20,106 nt of DNA from Candidatus Dojkabacteria bacterium UBA5749 (GCA_002419125.1 DIFL01000004.1:1-20106); one strand, 5' to 3'; shown: positions 13,050 to 20,106, counted from the first letter of the stretch. Notes: generated by a model from the sequence alone, not told the origin. Numbers and translations: made by a program.

Positions 13050-14216
13050 TTAATAGTTTCTAGTTTTTTTTACAAAATGGCAAGCCAAGTAAGTAGTTAT
13101 AGGAACTGCTAAGATTAAACCGATACTACCTACTAAGGTTCTTACAATCTCTGTAGTTACTACTTCATAACTTAAAATTTCACCGAAAGGTCTAGTACTA
13201 CTCATAAAGAGTAAAAGAAGAGGGAGAGAGGCACCTGTATAGACTAGAATAAGAGTATTTATCATCGAAGCAATGTGATCTTTTCCTATCTCTATTGATT
13301 TCTTAAAAAGTTGGGAAAAGGACATATCATTTTTTAAAGAGTAAAGTTGATATACAATAGCTGTTTGGGATATTGTAATATCATCAATTACACCCAATGT
13401 CCCAATAATTATTCCAGCAAGGAGTAAACCTTTCAAATTGTATTGTAAACCTCCTGAGGTTTGTAAAAAGAGAGATTCCTCAGAGGAAGTACCAGTTAGG
13501 TATGTTAGATTAACAAATATATTTGAGAGTATTCCTGTTATTACCAATGCTATTGAAGTCCCAAGTATTGCAATTGAGGTCTTTTGCTCAAATCCATGTG
13601 AGAGATAGAAGGTTATGGGAATAATTACGATAGAGGCTAGTATTGCAATTACAACAGGGTTTTTACCTGATTGTATTTGTGGAAGTACAAATGAAAATAG
13701 TATTACAAATGTAATCATCATTGATATTAATGAAAAGAATCCCTTTTTTGTTGCAACAGTAACGGATAGAAGAATAAAGAGAATGAATAGTATTACTATA
13801 CCTTTTGTTCTAACAAAATCTGTAATATAGAAGACATCATTTTCGTCATTTGAGAAAGAGTGCGAGATGAGTACAGTATCTCCTTTTGAATAGAGAATTA
13901 CCTGTGACATAGGGGAATCACCATTTTCAATAACTATCTCTTCTCCTTTTAAACTTCCTTTTGTAATTTCAATTTTTAATTTCTGATACTTTTGAGTTTG
14001 TTCTCCAAACTCGATATCTTTTTCTTCAAGAATTTCAACAATAACACCCTCAAGATATTCATCTTGCTCAATAATCTCATCTACATTTTCCAACTGTTGC
14101 TCCTGAGCGTGAATATTTTGAAAAGTAAAAAGAAAAGATAGTAGGAGCAGGGGTATTACGAATACAGTAAAGAAAGTATGGGATTTACTCTTAGATAGAC
14201 TATTTTCATTTTCCAT
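13050..14216 (-). CDS. YibE/F family membrane protein
   Basis: Residues 14-31 form a signal/anchor ending in HAQE. A soluble beta-rich domain (about 52-134, GVIVEILEEKDIEFGEQTQK, GDTVLISHSFSND) lies outside the membrane. Seven or so membrane helices follow (139-156, 162-180, 187-206, 215-237, 263-283, 317-339, 352-377). The family marks are GTLGVIDDITISQTA (272-286), a loop with two conserved Asp, and VRTLVGSIGLILAVPITT (358-375). YibE/F proteins are widespread polytopic proteins, possibly transporters, with no established substrate. Length 388 is normal. A TATTTA lies 7 nt upstream of the ATG. Divergent from the glycosidase-like gene, 73 bp apart. Confidence 0.88.
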   Translation of the reverse strand: MENENSLSKSKSHTFFTVFVIPLLLLSFLFTFQNIHAQEQQLENVDEIIEQDEYLEGVIVEILEEKDIEFGEQTQKYQKLKIEITKGSLKGEEIVIENGDSPMSQVILYSKGDTVLISHSFSNDENDVFYITDFVRTKGIVILFILFILLSVTVATKKGFFSLISMMITFVILFSFVLPQIQSGKNPVVIAILASIVIIPITFYLSHGFEQKTSIAILGTSIALVITGILSNIFVNLTYLTGTSSEESLFLQTSGGLQYNLKGLLLAGIIIGTLGVIDDITISQTAIVYQLYSLKNDMSFSQLFKKSIEIGKDHIASMINTLILVYTGASLPLLLLFMSSTRPFGEILSYEVVTTEIVRTLVGSIGLILAVPITTYLACHFVKKTRNY

Positions 14217-14278
14217 ATCAATCTAAATACAATTTATATATCCAATTATATCTCAAATTACATATTAACATTCGAGTG

Positions 14279-14284
14279 TATAAT
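14279..14284 (+). promoter_or_regulatory. -10 box of the GH-A-like gene
   Basis: TATAAT directly preceded by GTG and ending 5 nt before the ATG at 14290, the same context as upstream of trpS (GTGTATAAT). A leaderless transcript is expected. Confidence 0.6.
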
Positions 14285-14289
14285 ACAGT

Positions 14290-15261
14290 ATGAATAGTAA
14301 TATTGTATTAGGTACATCTTTCTCACCAGAGTATGCTATATCGCTAGGATGTGAAAGACCTTTAGAGTTATTAGAAATAATAAATAAAGAATTAAATATT
14401 AAGGATATTAGATTAGGTTTAAGATGGAATGTAGTAGAAAGGGATAAGAAAATATCTTTAGAATACTATGATAAATATTTAAAATACCTTTTTAAAAATA
14501 ACATAAAAGTATGTTTAAATATTGGCCCTATTAAAGTATTTAGATGGCCTGAGGAACATATTCCAAAGTATATTTCAGTAAAGAGGGAGGAGTATATTAC
14601 TCCTGATATGGATATTGCTAAATATTCATATGAGTATTTTGAAAAGTTATTAATACTTCTTAAAAAAGAATATGGAAAGAAGTTAGATAATGTAATGTTT
14701 CAAATAGAGAATGAAAGTTTTTATAGATTTGGGAAATTAGGTCTTCTAATGTCACAGGAATATATTATTGGTTTGTTAGAGATATTAAAAGAATATTTTC
14801 CAAATAACAGGATAATGTTTGATAGTTCAGGTAGAACAAATTTAAAAGAGATAGTAAACCTTTTTAAGGATATTAATGATATGAGAATATATCCATACGA
14901 TTCACTTGTATTAGGTTTTAACTACTATTTTAAATTGCCCAAACGATTTCAAAGAGATCCTTTGAAAGGGCTTTCATTCTCATCAATGAGTATTGCAAAA
15001 TTACATCAATACCAAAAAGAATTAGGTTTTGGATTAGAGATTTCAGAGGGTCAGTTTGAGCCTTGGGGGAAAGTTATTACACCTGGGAATTCGCATGTTG
15101 ATTATCAGTATTTGATAGAGAAGAGTAGCAGGTATTTTCCTCATAATTATCCATACAAACTAATTAGGCTTTGGGGTAGTGAGGAGTTTGCTTTAAAGAT
15201 ATTTAATAGGAAGGTAAATGAAGAACATAAAAGGATAATTGAGTCTATAAGTCTATATTAG
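14290..15261 (+). CDS. Putative clan GH-A glycoside hydrolase, cytosolic
   Basis: A 323-residue protein that reads as a (beta/alpha)8 barrel. The N-terminal part has IKDIRLGLRWNVVERDKKIS and NIKVCLNIGPIK (strand-like segments typical of GH5/GH42 barrels). QIENESFYRF (138-147) contains the Asn-Glu pair (Asn141/Glu142) that provides the acid/base in clan GH-A. GLEISEGQFEPWG (248-260) would hold the nucleophile, most likely Glu253. IRLWGSEEF (292-300) matches the last strand, with its conserved Trp. There is no signal peptide, so any substrate must be intracellular. Substrate and exact family are not decided; a catalytically altered member is possible. The start is supported by TATAAT five bases upstream. 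Confidence 0.65.
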   Translation: MNSNIVLGTSFSPEYAISLGCERPLELLEIINKELNIKDIRLGLRWNVVERDKKISLEYYDKYLKYLFKNNIKVCLNIGPIKVFRWPEEHIPKYISVKREEYITPDMDIAKYSYEYFEKLLILLKKEYGKKLDNVMFQIENESFYRFGKLGLLMSQEYIIGLLEILKEYFPNNRIMFDSSGRTNLKEIVNLFKDINDMRIYPYDSLVLGFNYYFKLPKRFQRDPLKGLSFSSMSIAKLHQYQKELGFGLEISEGQFEPWGKVITPGNSHVDYQYLIEKSSRYFPHNYPYKLIRLWGSEEFALKIFNRKVNEEHKRIIESISLY

Positions 15262-15434
15262 AAAATATTCGAGGTCACTCTATTTAGAAAGAAATCTCAT
15301 TTCTCAGTTTAATTTACTATAATTAATTCCTACTTTTTCTTAAGTTATTTTGGATTTCGCAAATGAAGAATTATGCTTTGTAACAATTTGTCTTACGTGT
15401 TATATTTTTCTAATAATATTTATTTAATCTCAAA

Positions 15435-16835
15435 ATGATAAAAAAGAAGAAATTAGTAACGTCCCTTTCTTATTTTCTCATCGTATTCTCAATATTAGGA
15501 ATAAGTGGATATTTGTATAAAAATTCTAACATAAGAGAGAAATCATCATTCGCATCATCTATTGGTCTTAGTAGTGAAGATTCTCTACAACCAGCAAGAC
15601 CTTCTTATGAATTTATAGAGTTTGATACGGGGCTAAATCCCTCCAACGCGAGCATTTCGAAATTTGCACAACAATCTGACGGTAAATTGATAATAGGCGG
15701 TAGTTTCGGAAAGAGTGGTACAAAAACCCAAGAATTCCCTGCATTTTGGAGTGAGGAGGGTAAACTCTTAGAATATTTTTACAAGGAGGGGTATAATGGT
15801 GGGTTTTTAATAGACCTTAACGATGTAGGATATTTTACTACCCAATATTTTACTCATAAAGAAGATTATTCAAGCATATACAAAGCATTCTTCCAGAAAA
15901 TAAATTCACAGGAGGTTATTGAACTTACCTCTCCAAGTGAACGAATCCCTCAAGTTGCATCTGAATCTTCTTTGCTGAAGAATGAGAGTGTATTACAGTT
16001 GAAGAAAAAATTAGAAACTCTTGCTCCTAATGGAGTAGGTTTAAGTATTTTCAATCAGTTGTATTCTCAGTATCTTCAAATAGTGCCTTTCTCTGTTAAC
16101 AGTAATGGGGATGTAGGGGGTGGTGTATTTACTGAAAAAGGTTCTATATCTGTTGTATGGCTTGATTCTCAGGAGCACAAACCATTAAATCTATCTTCCA
16201 TTATCTCAGACCAACTAGGAGAAAATTCAAATGCAACATATCAAAATATATATTTAATAGATGATAAAAAAAATATTTGGGCCAATTCAAATGGAGATGG
16301 TATAGTCAAACTAGGGTATTTTGAATATGTTGGGGCTAATAAATGGAAATTAAGACAATCTTGGGAGTCTCCATATTCAACTTACTACACAGATTTGACA
16401 GCTCACAATGACAAATATTCAATTGTTAGACAGGACAAATTTGGGGAAACTTTAACTTCAAATAACTATGTTTATTACAAAAGAGCTGGGGTATCAAGAT
16501 TCATTTCTAAAAATCCTTTTGAATATAAATATAAAATTGAAGATGTACTTCAAAAGGTAGTTCCAAGTAGTATTGAGTATGTTGGAGTTATGAATCTCAA
16601 TAAAGAAAATGAGCTCATAGGTTTGTTTATTGCTGATAATTCCATGGATTTCTTTATAATGAATATTGAAACTAAGTCCATTCAATTAGTATCTGATTTG
16701 ATAGAAACCGGTTCAATACAACTTCCTGCAGGTGTTGAATTTGGTGGTATTAATATGATAGATGATAATGGAAATCTTTATGGTCAATTCTTTAGAGATT
16801 GGAATTTACTTGTAGGGGCATTAAAGAAGCTATAA
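15435..16835 (+). CDS. Exported protein with a delta-60/beta-propeller-like repeat
   Basis: A 466-residue protein. The basic MIKKKK and the hydrophobic stretch at 9-28 form an uncleaved anchor or signal; no lipobox is visible. A Ser/Asn-rich spacer (32-55) follows. FDTGLNPSNASISKFAQQSD plus GKLIIGGSF (about 63-91) is close to the delta-60 repeat, a four-stranded blade of extracellular bacterial proteins. Further blade-like pieces (PFSVNSNGDVGGGVFTEKGS, NIYLIDDKKNIWANSNGDGI, IDDNGNLYGQFFRD) suggest a divergent propeller. No catalytic motif is evident. It probably acts at the cell surface, perhaps in binding. Neighbouring non-coding DNA at 15262-15434 shows no clear promoter besides TTTAAT six bases before the ATG. 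Confidence 0.7.
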   Translation: MIKKKKLVTSLSYFLIVFSILGISGYLYKNSNIREKSSFASSIGLSSEDSLQPARPSYEFIEFDTGLNPSNASISKFAQQSDGKLIIGGSFGKSGTKTQEFPAFWSEEGKLLEYFYKEGYNGGFLIDLNDVGYFTTQYFTHKEDYSSIYKAFFQKINSQEVIELTSPSERIPQVASESSLLKNESVLQLKKKLETLAPNGVGLSIFNQLYSQYLQIVPFSVNSNGDVGGGVFTEKGSISVVWLDSQEHKPLNLSSIISDQLGENSNATYQNIYLIDDKKNIWANSNGDGIVKLGYFEYVGANKWKLRQSWESPYSTYYTDLTAHNDKYSIVRQDKFGETLTSNNYVYYKRAGVSRFISKNPFEYKYKIEDVLQKVVPSSIEYVGVMNLNKENELIGLFIADNSMDFFIMNIETKSIQLVSDLIETGSIQLPAGVEFGGINMIDDNGNLYGQFFRDWNLLVGALKKL

Positions 16836-16976
16836 ATAATGTATATTATTGAATTTGAATAAACAGAGATAAGTTAGGGGCAATTTAATTTGTTTAAAGC
16901 CCTGTTTAGTTAGAAGATTCATTTGGTATATCTCTTATTTTATCTTTTCTGTAAGGACATTTAATTGATATCGAGT

Positions 16977-17005
16977 TTGAAAATCAGCCTATAGAGTGAT
17001 ATAAT
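16977..17005 (+). promoter_or_regulatory. Strong sigma70-type promoter
   Basis: TTGAAA (16977-16982) and TATAAT (17000-17005) separated by 17 bp, the best -35/-10 pair in the window. Transcription should begin near 17012, about 150 nt before the SD-led ATG at 17162. The earlier part of the gap (16836-16976) shows nothing else that I can identify. Confidence 0.75.
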
Positions 17006-17011
17006 GTGCCA

Positions 17012-17161
17012 GATATCCTTTATTGGTATCTGCTGCTCTTTAAAAAGACAAAGGTTATTTCACTCCTGTTTTTTGTTAATCCCTATGCTACTTATAGTTC
17101 TTAAGTATATTCTTGAGAGTTTTAAGTAGCATAGCTACAAAAAAAATATATGGAGGAAGAA
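17012..17161 (+). promoter_or_regulatory. Structured 5' leader or small RNA
   Basis: Predicted 5' untranslated RNA of about 150 nt with two visible hairpins. The first is at about 17011-17032 (AGATATCC pairing with GGTATCT, one bulge). The second has a perfect 12-bp stem, CTATGCTACTTA (17083-17094) with TAAGTAGCATAG (17123-17134), whose loop can form an inner CTTAAG/CTTGAG stem. A GGAGG site (17153-17157) follows before ATG 17162. No known riboswitch consensus was recognised. It could be a cis-acting regulator or a stable small RNA. Confidence 0.5.
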
Positions 17162-17512
17162 ATGGAAAAATATGATGCGAAAGTTTTATTGGGCGTGTTC
17201 GCTAATCTTGCGAATATCGCTGCTCTTTTGATGTGGAGAGAATATCTCGTTTTAACAGGGGGATTAGCATGTGCTGGAATTATTGTTCTCCTAATATATG
17301 GGGTAATAAAATTTTTGAGAGTGATAAAAACCCAGAGGGGTTTCTCCCTCATATTCTCGATTGGTGCAATCACACTAATCTTGGGTGTAACCATTACTTT
17401 GGTAAAAGGGTTATTTAATGTAGTAACTCCAGACGTCCTCGAGATATTTTTAGGAATGGGAGAGGTTTTAGCAATCGGCACATTAACTCTCAAATATTTG
17501 GAAGTTATCTAA
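17162..17512 (+). CDS. Small polytopic membrane protein, 116 aa
   Basis: The ATG at 17162 is preferred to an in-frame ATG at 17150 because GGAGG (17153-17157) lies four bases before it. This is the clearest Shine-Dalgarno site in the window. The protein starts MEKYDAKVLLGVFANLANIA and has three or four membrane segments: about 8-26 (VLLGVFANLANIAALLMW), 31-52 (TGGLACAGIIVLLIYGVIKF), 60-85 (GFSLIFSIGAITLILGVTIT) and a weaker final one (IFLGMGEVLAIGTLTLK). A positive loop lies between the second and third. No family recognised. A long structured leader and a terminator make it a monocistronic unit; strong expression is expected. Codon use contains more CG-ending codons than its neighbours (for example GCGAAAGTT, GGCGTG). 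Confidence 0.8.
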   Translation: MEKYDAKVLLGVFANLANIAALLMWREYLVLTGGLACAGIIVLLIYGVIKFLRVIKTQRGFSLIFSIGAITLILGVTITLVKGLFNVVTPDVLEIFLGMGEVLAIGTLTLKYLEVI

Positions 17513-17524
17513 GTAACCTTTGTT

Positions 17525-17571
17525 GTAGGGCTCCATCTACATTATGTTTTACTAACATTATGGAGCCCTAC
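17525..17571 (+). terminator. Terminator-like hairpin after the small membrane protein gene
   Basis: GTAGGGCTCCAT (17525-17536) pairs perfectly with ATGGAGCCCTAC (17560-17571), with a 23-nt loop. A T5 run lies eight bases beyond the stem. It begins 12 bp after the stop codon. 17572-17640 shows nothing else recognisable. Confidence 0.65.
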
Positions 17572-17640
17572 CTCAACCTTTTTAAAGAAAACATTTCTAC
17601 AATTTATTGAATAAAAAGATTGATGATTTTTAATGGTACT

Positions 17641-18147
17641 TTATTGTATGATATTCCCTTTTATTTTATCCTGAAGCTCATTTAATTTTTTCTGTAAATC
17701 ATCTATCTCTTCTTTTATATCTTGTCTCTTTGATGGTCCTTCTCTATATAATCTACGGGAAGTGGCTTCTTCTTGAAATTGCTGGAATAATCTTTGACCT
17801 TCAGAAGTACGGAGTAAGCTTTCCCTAGCTTCTGTATATTTCTTTGATTTGGATATTAATCCAATTGCATTAACAGTTGTTATCCATTTTTTAGGTGAGA
17901 GTACAAAATAGTTAGTCCCTGAGATATATTTAAACTGGTCGAATTAGATCAGTTTAAAATTAGGGTTATTTATTTTCTCCCATAGACCAAGATACTCAAT
18001 AGTACTTTTGCTTCTTATCCAATTCTTTATTATATCTTTAGGTTCTTTGCTATTTTTGTATTTAGCAATATTTGTTAGTGATATGTACTCAGTATTTCCT
18101 TTAGTGAGTATTTTGATATCTGTTCCTTTTACCTTTATATTCTCCAT
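17641..18147 (-). pseudogene. KilA-N domain protein with in-frame nonsense codon
   Basis: KilA-N domains are DNA-binding domains of phage, virus and mobile-element proteins. Open frame 1 (from ATG 18147) gives ISLTNIAKYKNSKEPKDIIK and then IEYLGLWEKINNPNFKLI, both family signatures. A TAA (17946-17944) then replaces what is normally a Glu codon (NPNFKxxEF), and the same frame continues with FDQFKYISGTNYFVLSPKKW and VNAIGLISKS, again canonical. After that the usual YGGTYAHKDIAFEFASWISPEF segment is missing, and a coiled-coil C terminus (KRQDIKEEIDDLQKKLNELQ) ends at TAA 17641. So the gene carries a nonsense mutation and an internal deletion. TAAAAT lies 6 nt before the ATG. No recoding: other genes use TAA as stop. 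Confidence 0.8.
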
Positions 18148-18251
18148 ACATATATTTTAGTAAGGAGATATTAAATATATTTGAACTAGATGACAAAGCA
18201 AATAGGTAAATTTGTATTAATGTGATAAATATTTGTGAGTAATAAGTGATG

Positions 18252-18281
18252 TTTAAACCCGTCGATTTCGACGGGTTTAAA
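18252..18281. terminator. Perfect 14-bp hairpin between KilA-N and RhuM genes
   Basis: TTTAAACCCGTCGA (18252-18265), a TT loop, then TCGACGGGTTTAAA (18268-18281). It is GC-rich in its core and strongly symmetric. There is a short A/T-run on either side only, so bidirectional termination is possible but not proven; a recombination or transposon-end role is an alternative. Confidence 0.5.
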
Positions 18282-18353
18282 ATATTGGAAAAGATTAGAT
18301 GAAAACGATAAAATAGGATATATAAACAGCTCAAATATTATAGTTACTATTCC

Positions 18354-18650
18354 ATGAAAAAAGAATTAAACAACAATATAATTATCTACACACGAGATAA
18401 TGGAAATTCAGATATTGAAGTTCGATTACAGGGTGATAGTGTATGGTTAACACAAGCACAGTTAGTTCAACTTTATCAATCGAGTAAAGCAAATATTAGT
18501 GAACATATTAAAAATATCTTTCAAGAAGGAGAACTCACCATCGATTCAACTGTTCGGAAATTCCGAACAACTGCTAAAGATGGTAAGACATACAATGTTG
18601 AGTATTACAATCTCGATATGATTATCTCTTTGGGGTGTAAATATTTATAG
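18354..18650 (+). pseudogene. RhuM-family protein, truncated
   Basis: The first 98 residues of a RhuM-type protein (family members are about 300 residues or longer and often lie in mobile or toxin-like islands). WLTQAQLVQLYQSSKANISEHIKNIF and GELTIDSTVRKFRTTAKDGK and VEYYNLDMIISLG are the conserved N-terminal signatures. The frame then diverges (CKYL) and stops at 18648-18650, where GYRVNSKRG would be expected. A possible echo, VNSKG, occurs about 40 bp later in another frame. So the C-terminal two thirds are lost. The N-terminal domain binds DNA in related proteins. It has a plausible -10 (TATAGT) 9 nt before the ATG. Function of this fragment is doubtful. Confidence 0.75.
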
Positions 18651-18700
18651 TATGAAAGAGGGTAGTACTGTTGATTCTGTTAACAGCAAGGGATAGGAAG

Positions 18701-18720
18701 ATAGATACTAAAGAGTATAA
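18701..18720. repeat. Direct repeat copy 1 (20 bp)
   Basis: ATAGATACTAAAGAGTATAA, identical to 19756-19775. Similarity continues for about 15 more bases with four mismatches. Read as codons it is the same IDTKEY that occurs in the HAD-like gene at 19723, so this looks like a fragment of that gene stranded beside the RhuM remnant. Confidence 0.7.
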
Positions 18721-18835
18721 CCAGAGGATATATTTTTAATGATTTTCAAATTATAGGTAGTTTACAAAAATCAAAAAATATTCCATAATAAGAGTGAACC
18801 ACTGAACTACTGTATAGTATGTAGGTGGTGTTTTT

Positions 18836-19633
18836 TTACTTAGGGTATATTACTATTCCGTAGTCATCTTTCTTACTTGCTTTTGTATTTAGTATTGGCT
18901 TAATTACTTCAATAATATTGATTATATTATCAAGAGAGAGCCAATCTAATCTGTTATGCCATTTATCTATCCTCTTTGTTTTTAAGATATATAAATATAC
19001 AAAATATGAGATGAAATCAGCGACTTGAATGAAATATGATTCTGCTGAATTTTTAGGTAAAGGATCTTCTATTAGTGTTTTAATCTCATTTCTGTAACTT
19101 GATTTAGTATATAGTGATGGTACATAATTAATCTTTTGTATCTTTCTAGTGATCTGTCTCATCTTTTTTATTCTTCCTTCATCAGTAATTATTAAGAATT
19201 TATTCTCTTGATTGATTCTACGAAGGTCATTTTCTATCCTTTGTATATTAAACTTGAGAGAGATTTCAAGAATATCTTTGTAAATTTTCTGATTATTTAT
19301 GGTTATCTTTGTTTTATCTATGGCTATATTTATACACTTAATATCCAATGATTTAAGACAGTTAGCGATATTTAAGCAGAGTTCTAATCGTTGTTTATTT
19401 GTTAGCAATAGTTTCCTGTATGGTTGTTTGTCTAGGAGTAATTTTCTGATATGTATTTCCGTTTTTTTAGGAAATCCATATTGTCTTTTTAAATCTTCCT
19501 TTAGATTTGATAGTTTTAAGTAATTATCTTTCCATTTTTGATGTTCTATATAGCAGGAGGTTAGTACAAATAGTTTAGAGGAGTAGGAGGGGTAACCATC
19601 GTCTCCTGTTTCATCGTAATATGCAATATGCAT
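18836..19633 (-). CDS. DUF3800 domain protein
   Basis: A 265-residue DUF3800 protein, an RNase H-like-fold family frequently found with mobile elements and defence loci. MHIAYYDETGDDGYP (1-15) is the family YxDExG N-terminal motif with Asp7 and Glu8. Other acidic sites are Glu59 (KKTEIHI), Asp151/Glu152 (IITDEGR), and Gln203/Asp206 (YFIQVADFISYFVYLY), as in the SxxxQxADxxxY signature. The conserved acidic set fits a nuclease, but activity is inferred. The gene lies alone between two copies of a 20-bp direct repeat and next to KilA-N and RhuM remnants, suggesting acquisition. No promoter better than TAATAT/TATTAA variants is evident. Confidence 0.85.
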   Translation of the reverse strand: MHIAYYDETGDDGYPSYSSKLFVLTSCYIEHQKWKDNYLKLSNLKEDLKRQYGFPKKTEIHIRKLLLDKQPYRKLLLTNKQRLELCLNIANCLKSLDIKCINIAIDKTKITINNQKIYKDILEISLKFNIQRIENDLRRINQENKFLIITDEGRIKKMRQITRKIQKINYVPSLYTKSSYRNEIKTLIEDPLPKNSAESYFIQVADFISYFVYLYILKTKRIDKWHNRLDWLSLDNIINIIEVIKPILNTKASKKDDYGIVIYPK

Positions 19634-19722
19634 TTTTATTGATTTAGGATATATTAATAATATTATTATACGAACTTAATATTACCGAATTGTGAATTGA
19701 ATATATTGTTTAACTAATATAT

Positions 19723-20106
19723 ATGAATATATACCTAGATATAGATGGTGTACTAATAGATACTAAAGAGTATAAACAGATGCCATATTTAAAAGAATTT
19801 CTTGCTACTGTATTTGATATATCTAATAACAATGTATATTGGTTAAGTACACATACTAAGAATGGAGAGAGTGATAATGCTTTATACTATTTAAAAGAAG
19901 TATTAGATAAAGATATATTTAATATGGTAAAGGGTATTAAGAATACTAAATGGTATGATTTAAAAACACAGGGTATAGATTTAAATAGTGATTTTCTTTG
20001 GTTTGATGATGTTATATTTCAAGCAGAGTATAATGTTTTAGAAAAGATTAATAAGGAACATTGTTTAATAAAAGTAGAGAATAATTTAGAAGAGATAAGG
20101 GGGGTG
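19723..20106 (+). CDS. HAD-like hydrolase, N-terminal part (runs off the window)
   Basis: The frame stays open for 128 codons to the window end. MNIYLDIDGVLIDTKEYKQM contains the HAD nucleophile motif LDIDGVL (Asp6/Asp8); VYWLSTHTKN fits motif II (Thr/Ser), and FLWFDDVIFQAEYNVL the Asp-Asp of motif IV. It is probably a small-cap phosphatase-like protein of the type annotated as "HAD domain in Swiss Army Knife RNA repair" or similar single-domain groups; the exact branch is not certain. TAACTA six bases or TAATAT two bases before the ATG could be the -10. The 20-bp direct repeat copy at 19756-19775 codes for IDTKEY within it. End of gene not seen. Confidence 0.75.
   Translation, partial: MNIYLDIDGVLIDTKEYKQMPYLKEFLATVFDISNNNVYWLSTHTKNGESDNALYYLKEVLDKDIFNMVKGIKNTKWYDLKTQGIDLNSDFLWFDDVIFQAEYNVLEKINKEHCLIKVENNLEEIRGV
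19756..19775. repeat. Direct repeat copy 2 (20 bp)
   Basis: ATAGATACTAAAGAGTATAA, within the coding sequence of the HAD-like gene (codons IDTKEY). Exact match to 18701-18720; the pair brackets the DUF3800 gene. Confidence 0.8.

Noticed and set aside
16836..17149. tRNA or rRNA gene in the large gap before 17162
   Set aside because: No cloverleaf, T-arm GTTCRANNC or CCA-like end was recognisable; the stems fit a leader RNA better.
18101..18334. Minus-strand ORF upstream of KilA-N
   Set aside because: It spans the perfect hairpin, overlaps the KilA-N start and has a low-complexity hydrophobic sequence without a family.
1..20106. Reassignment of TGA or TAA as a sense codon
   Set aside because: The UDG gene ends at TGA, intact genes show no in-frame TGA, and most genes end with TAA. 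The two in-frame TAAs are therefore taken as nonsense mutations.
1..20106. CRISPR array or tandem short repeats
   Set aside because: No regularly spaced repeats seen; only isolated inverted and one direct repeat.

Overview
The window reads as a chromosomal stretch of an AT-rich bacterium with a streamlined genome, most likely Patescibacteria (Candidate Phyla Radiation). This is inferred from the gene set (uracil-DNA glycosylase 4, YibE/F, DUF134/DUF5320, a tandem CxxC/RG-rich protein, many unrecognised small proteins with TM anchors), the very short intergenic gaps and the lack of Shine-Dalgarno sites. No rRNA, tRNA or CRISPR array was recognised. A striking shared trait is a -10 box lying only 5-9 nt upstream of the start codon in about a dozen genes, which suggests leaderless mRNAs. 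One clear exception, the gene at 17162, has a GGAGG site and a long structured leader.

Layout. 1-455: the 5' end of a HI0933/BaiN-like flavoprotein, then a GC-rich, inverted-repeat-bounded 149-bp element. 456-2770: nucleoside diphosphate kinase, uracil-DNA glycosylase 4 (two expected Fe-S cysteines absent) and tryptophanyl-tRNA synthetase. 2771-4343: a small gene broken by one in-frame TAA, a HAD phosphatase and an unknown protein. 4364-7426 (all minus): a zinc-ribbon DUF5320 protein, a DUF134 regulator, an ArsR regulator with a perfect 24-bp operator palindrome over its own -10, a membrane-anchored deacetylase-like/glutaredoxin-like fusion, a start-less two-helix membrane ORF and a PlsC acyltransferase. 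This looks like a metal- or redox-responsive envelope locus. 7584-8530: a secreted helical protein followed by an acidic membrane-anchored protein.

8570-9310 is a decay scar. An alanine racemase remnant and a DUF6498 membrane-protein remnant meet head-to-head, both lacking their 5' halves. 9451-12387 is an RNA-handling neighbourhood: cold-shock protein, RG-rich double zinc-finger protein, a Trm14/RlmL-like methyltransferase and a DEAD-box-type helicase carrying DEVD, the last two overlapping tail to tail. 12557-16835: an unknown protein with an inverted repeat over its promoter, a YibE/F membrane protein, a probable cytosolic clan GH-A glycosidase and an exported protein with a delta-60-like repeat. 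16977-17571: a strong promoter, a structured leader, a small membrane protein and a terminator.

17641-20106 is an accessory zone: a KilA-N gene with a nonsense codon, a truncated RhuM-family gene, a DUF3800 gene, and the start of a HAD-like gene whose first codons are duplicated as a 20-bp exact direct repeat on the far side of the DUF3800 gene. The most interesting items are the ArsR-controlled deacetylase/glutaredoxin locus, the leaderless promoter architecture, the GC-rich element at 258-406, the structured leader at about 17012-17161 and the direct repeat around DUF3800.
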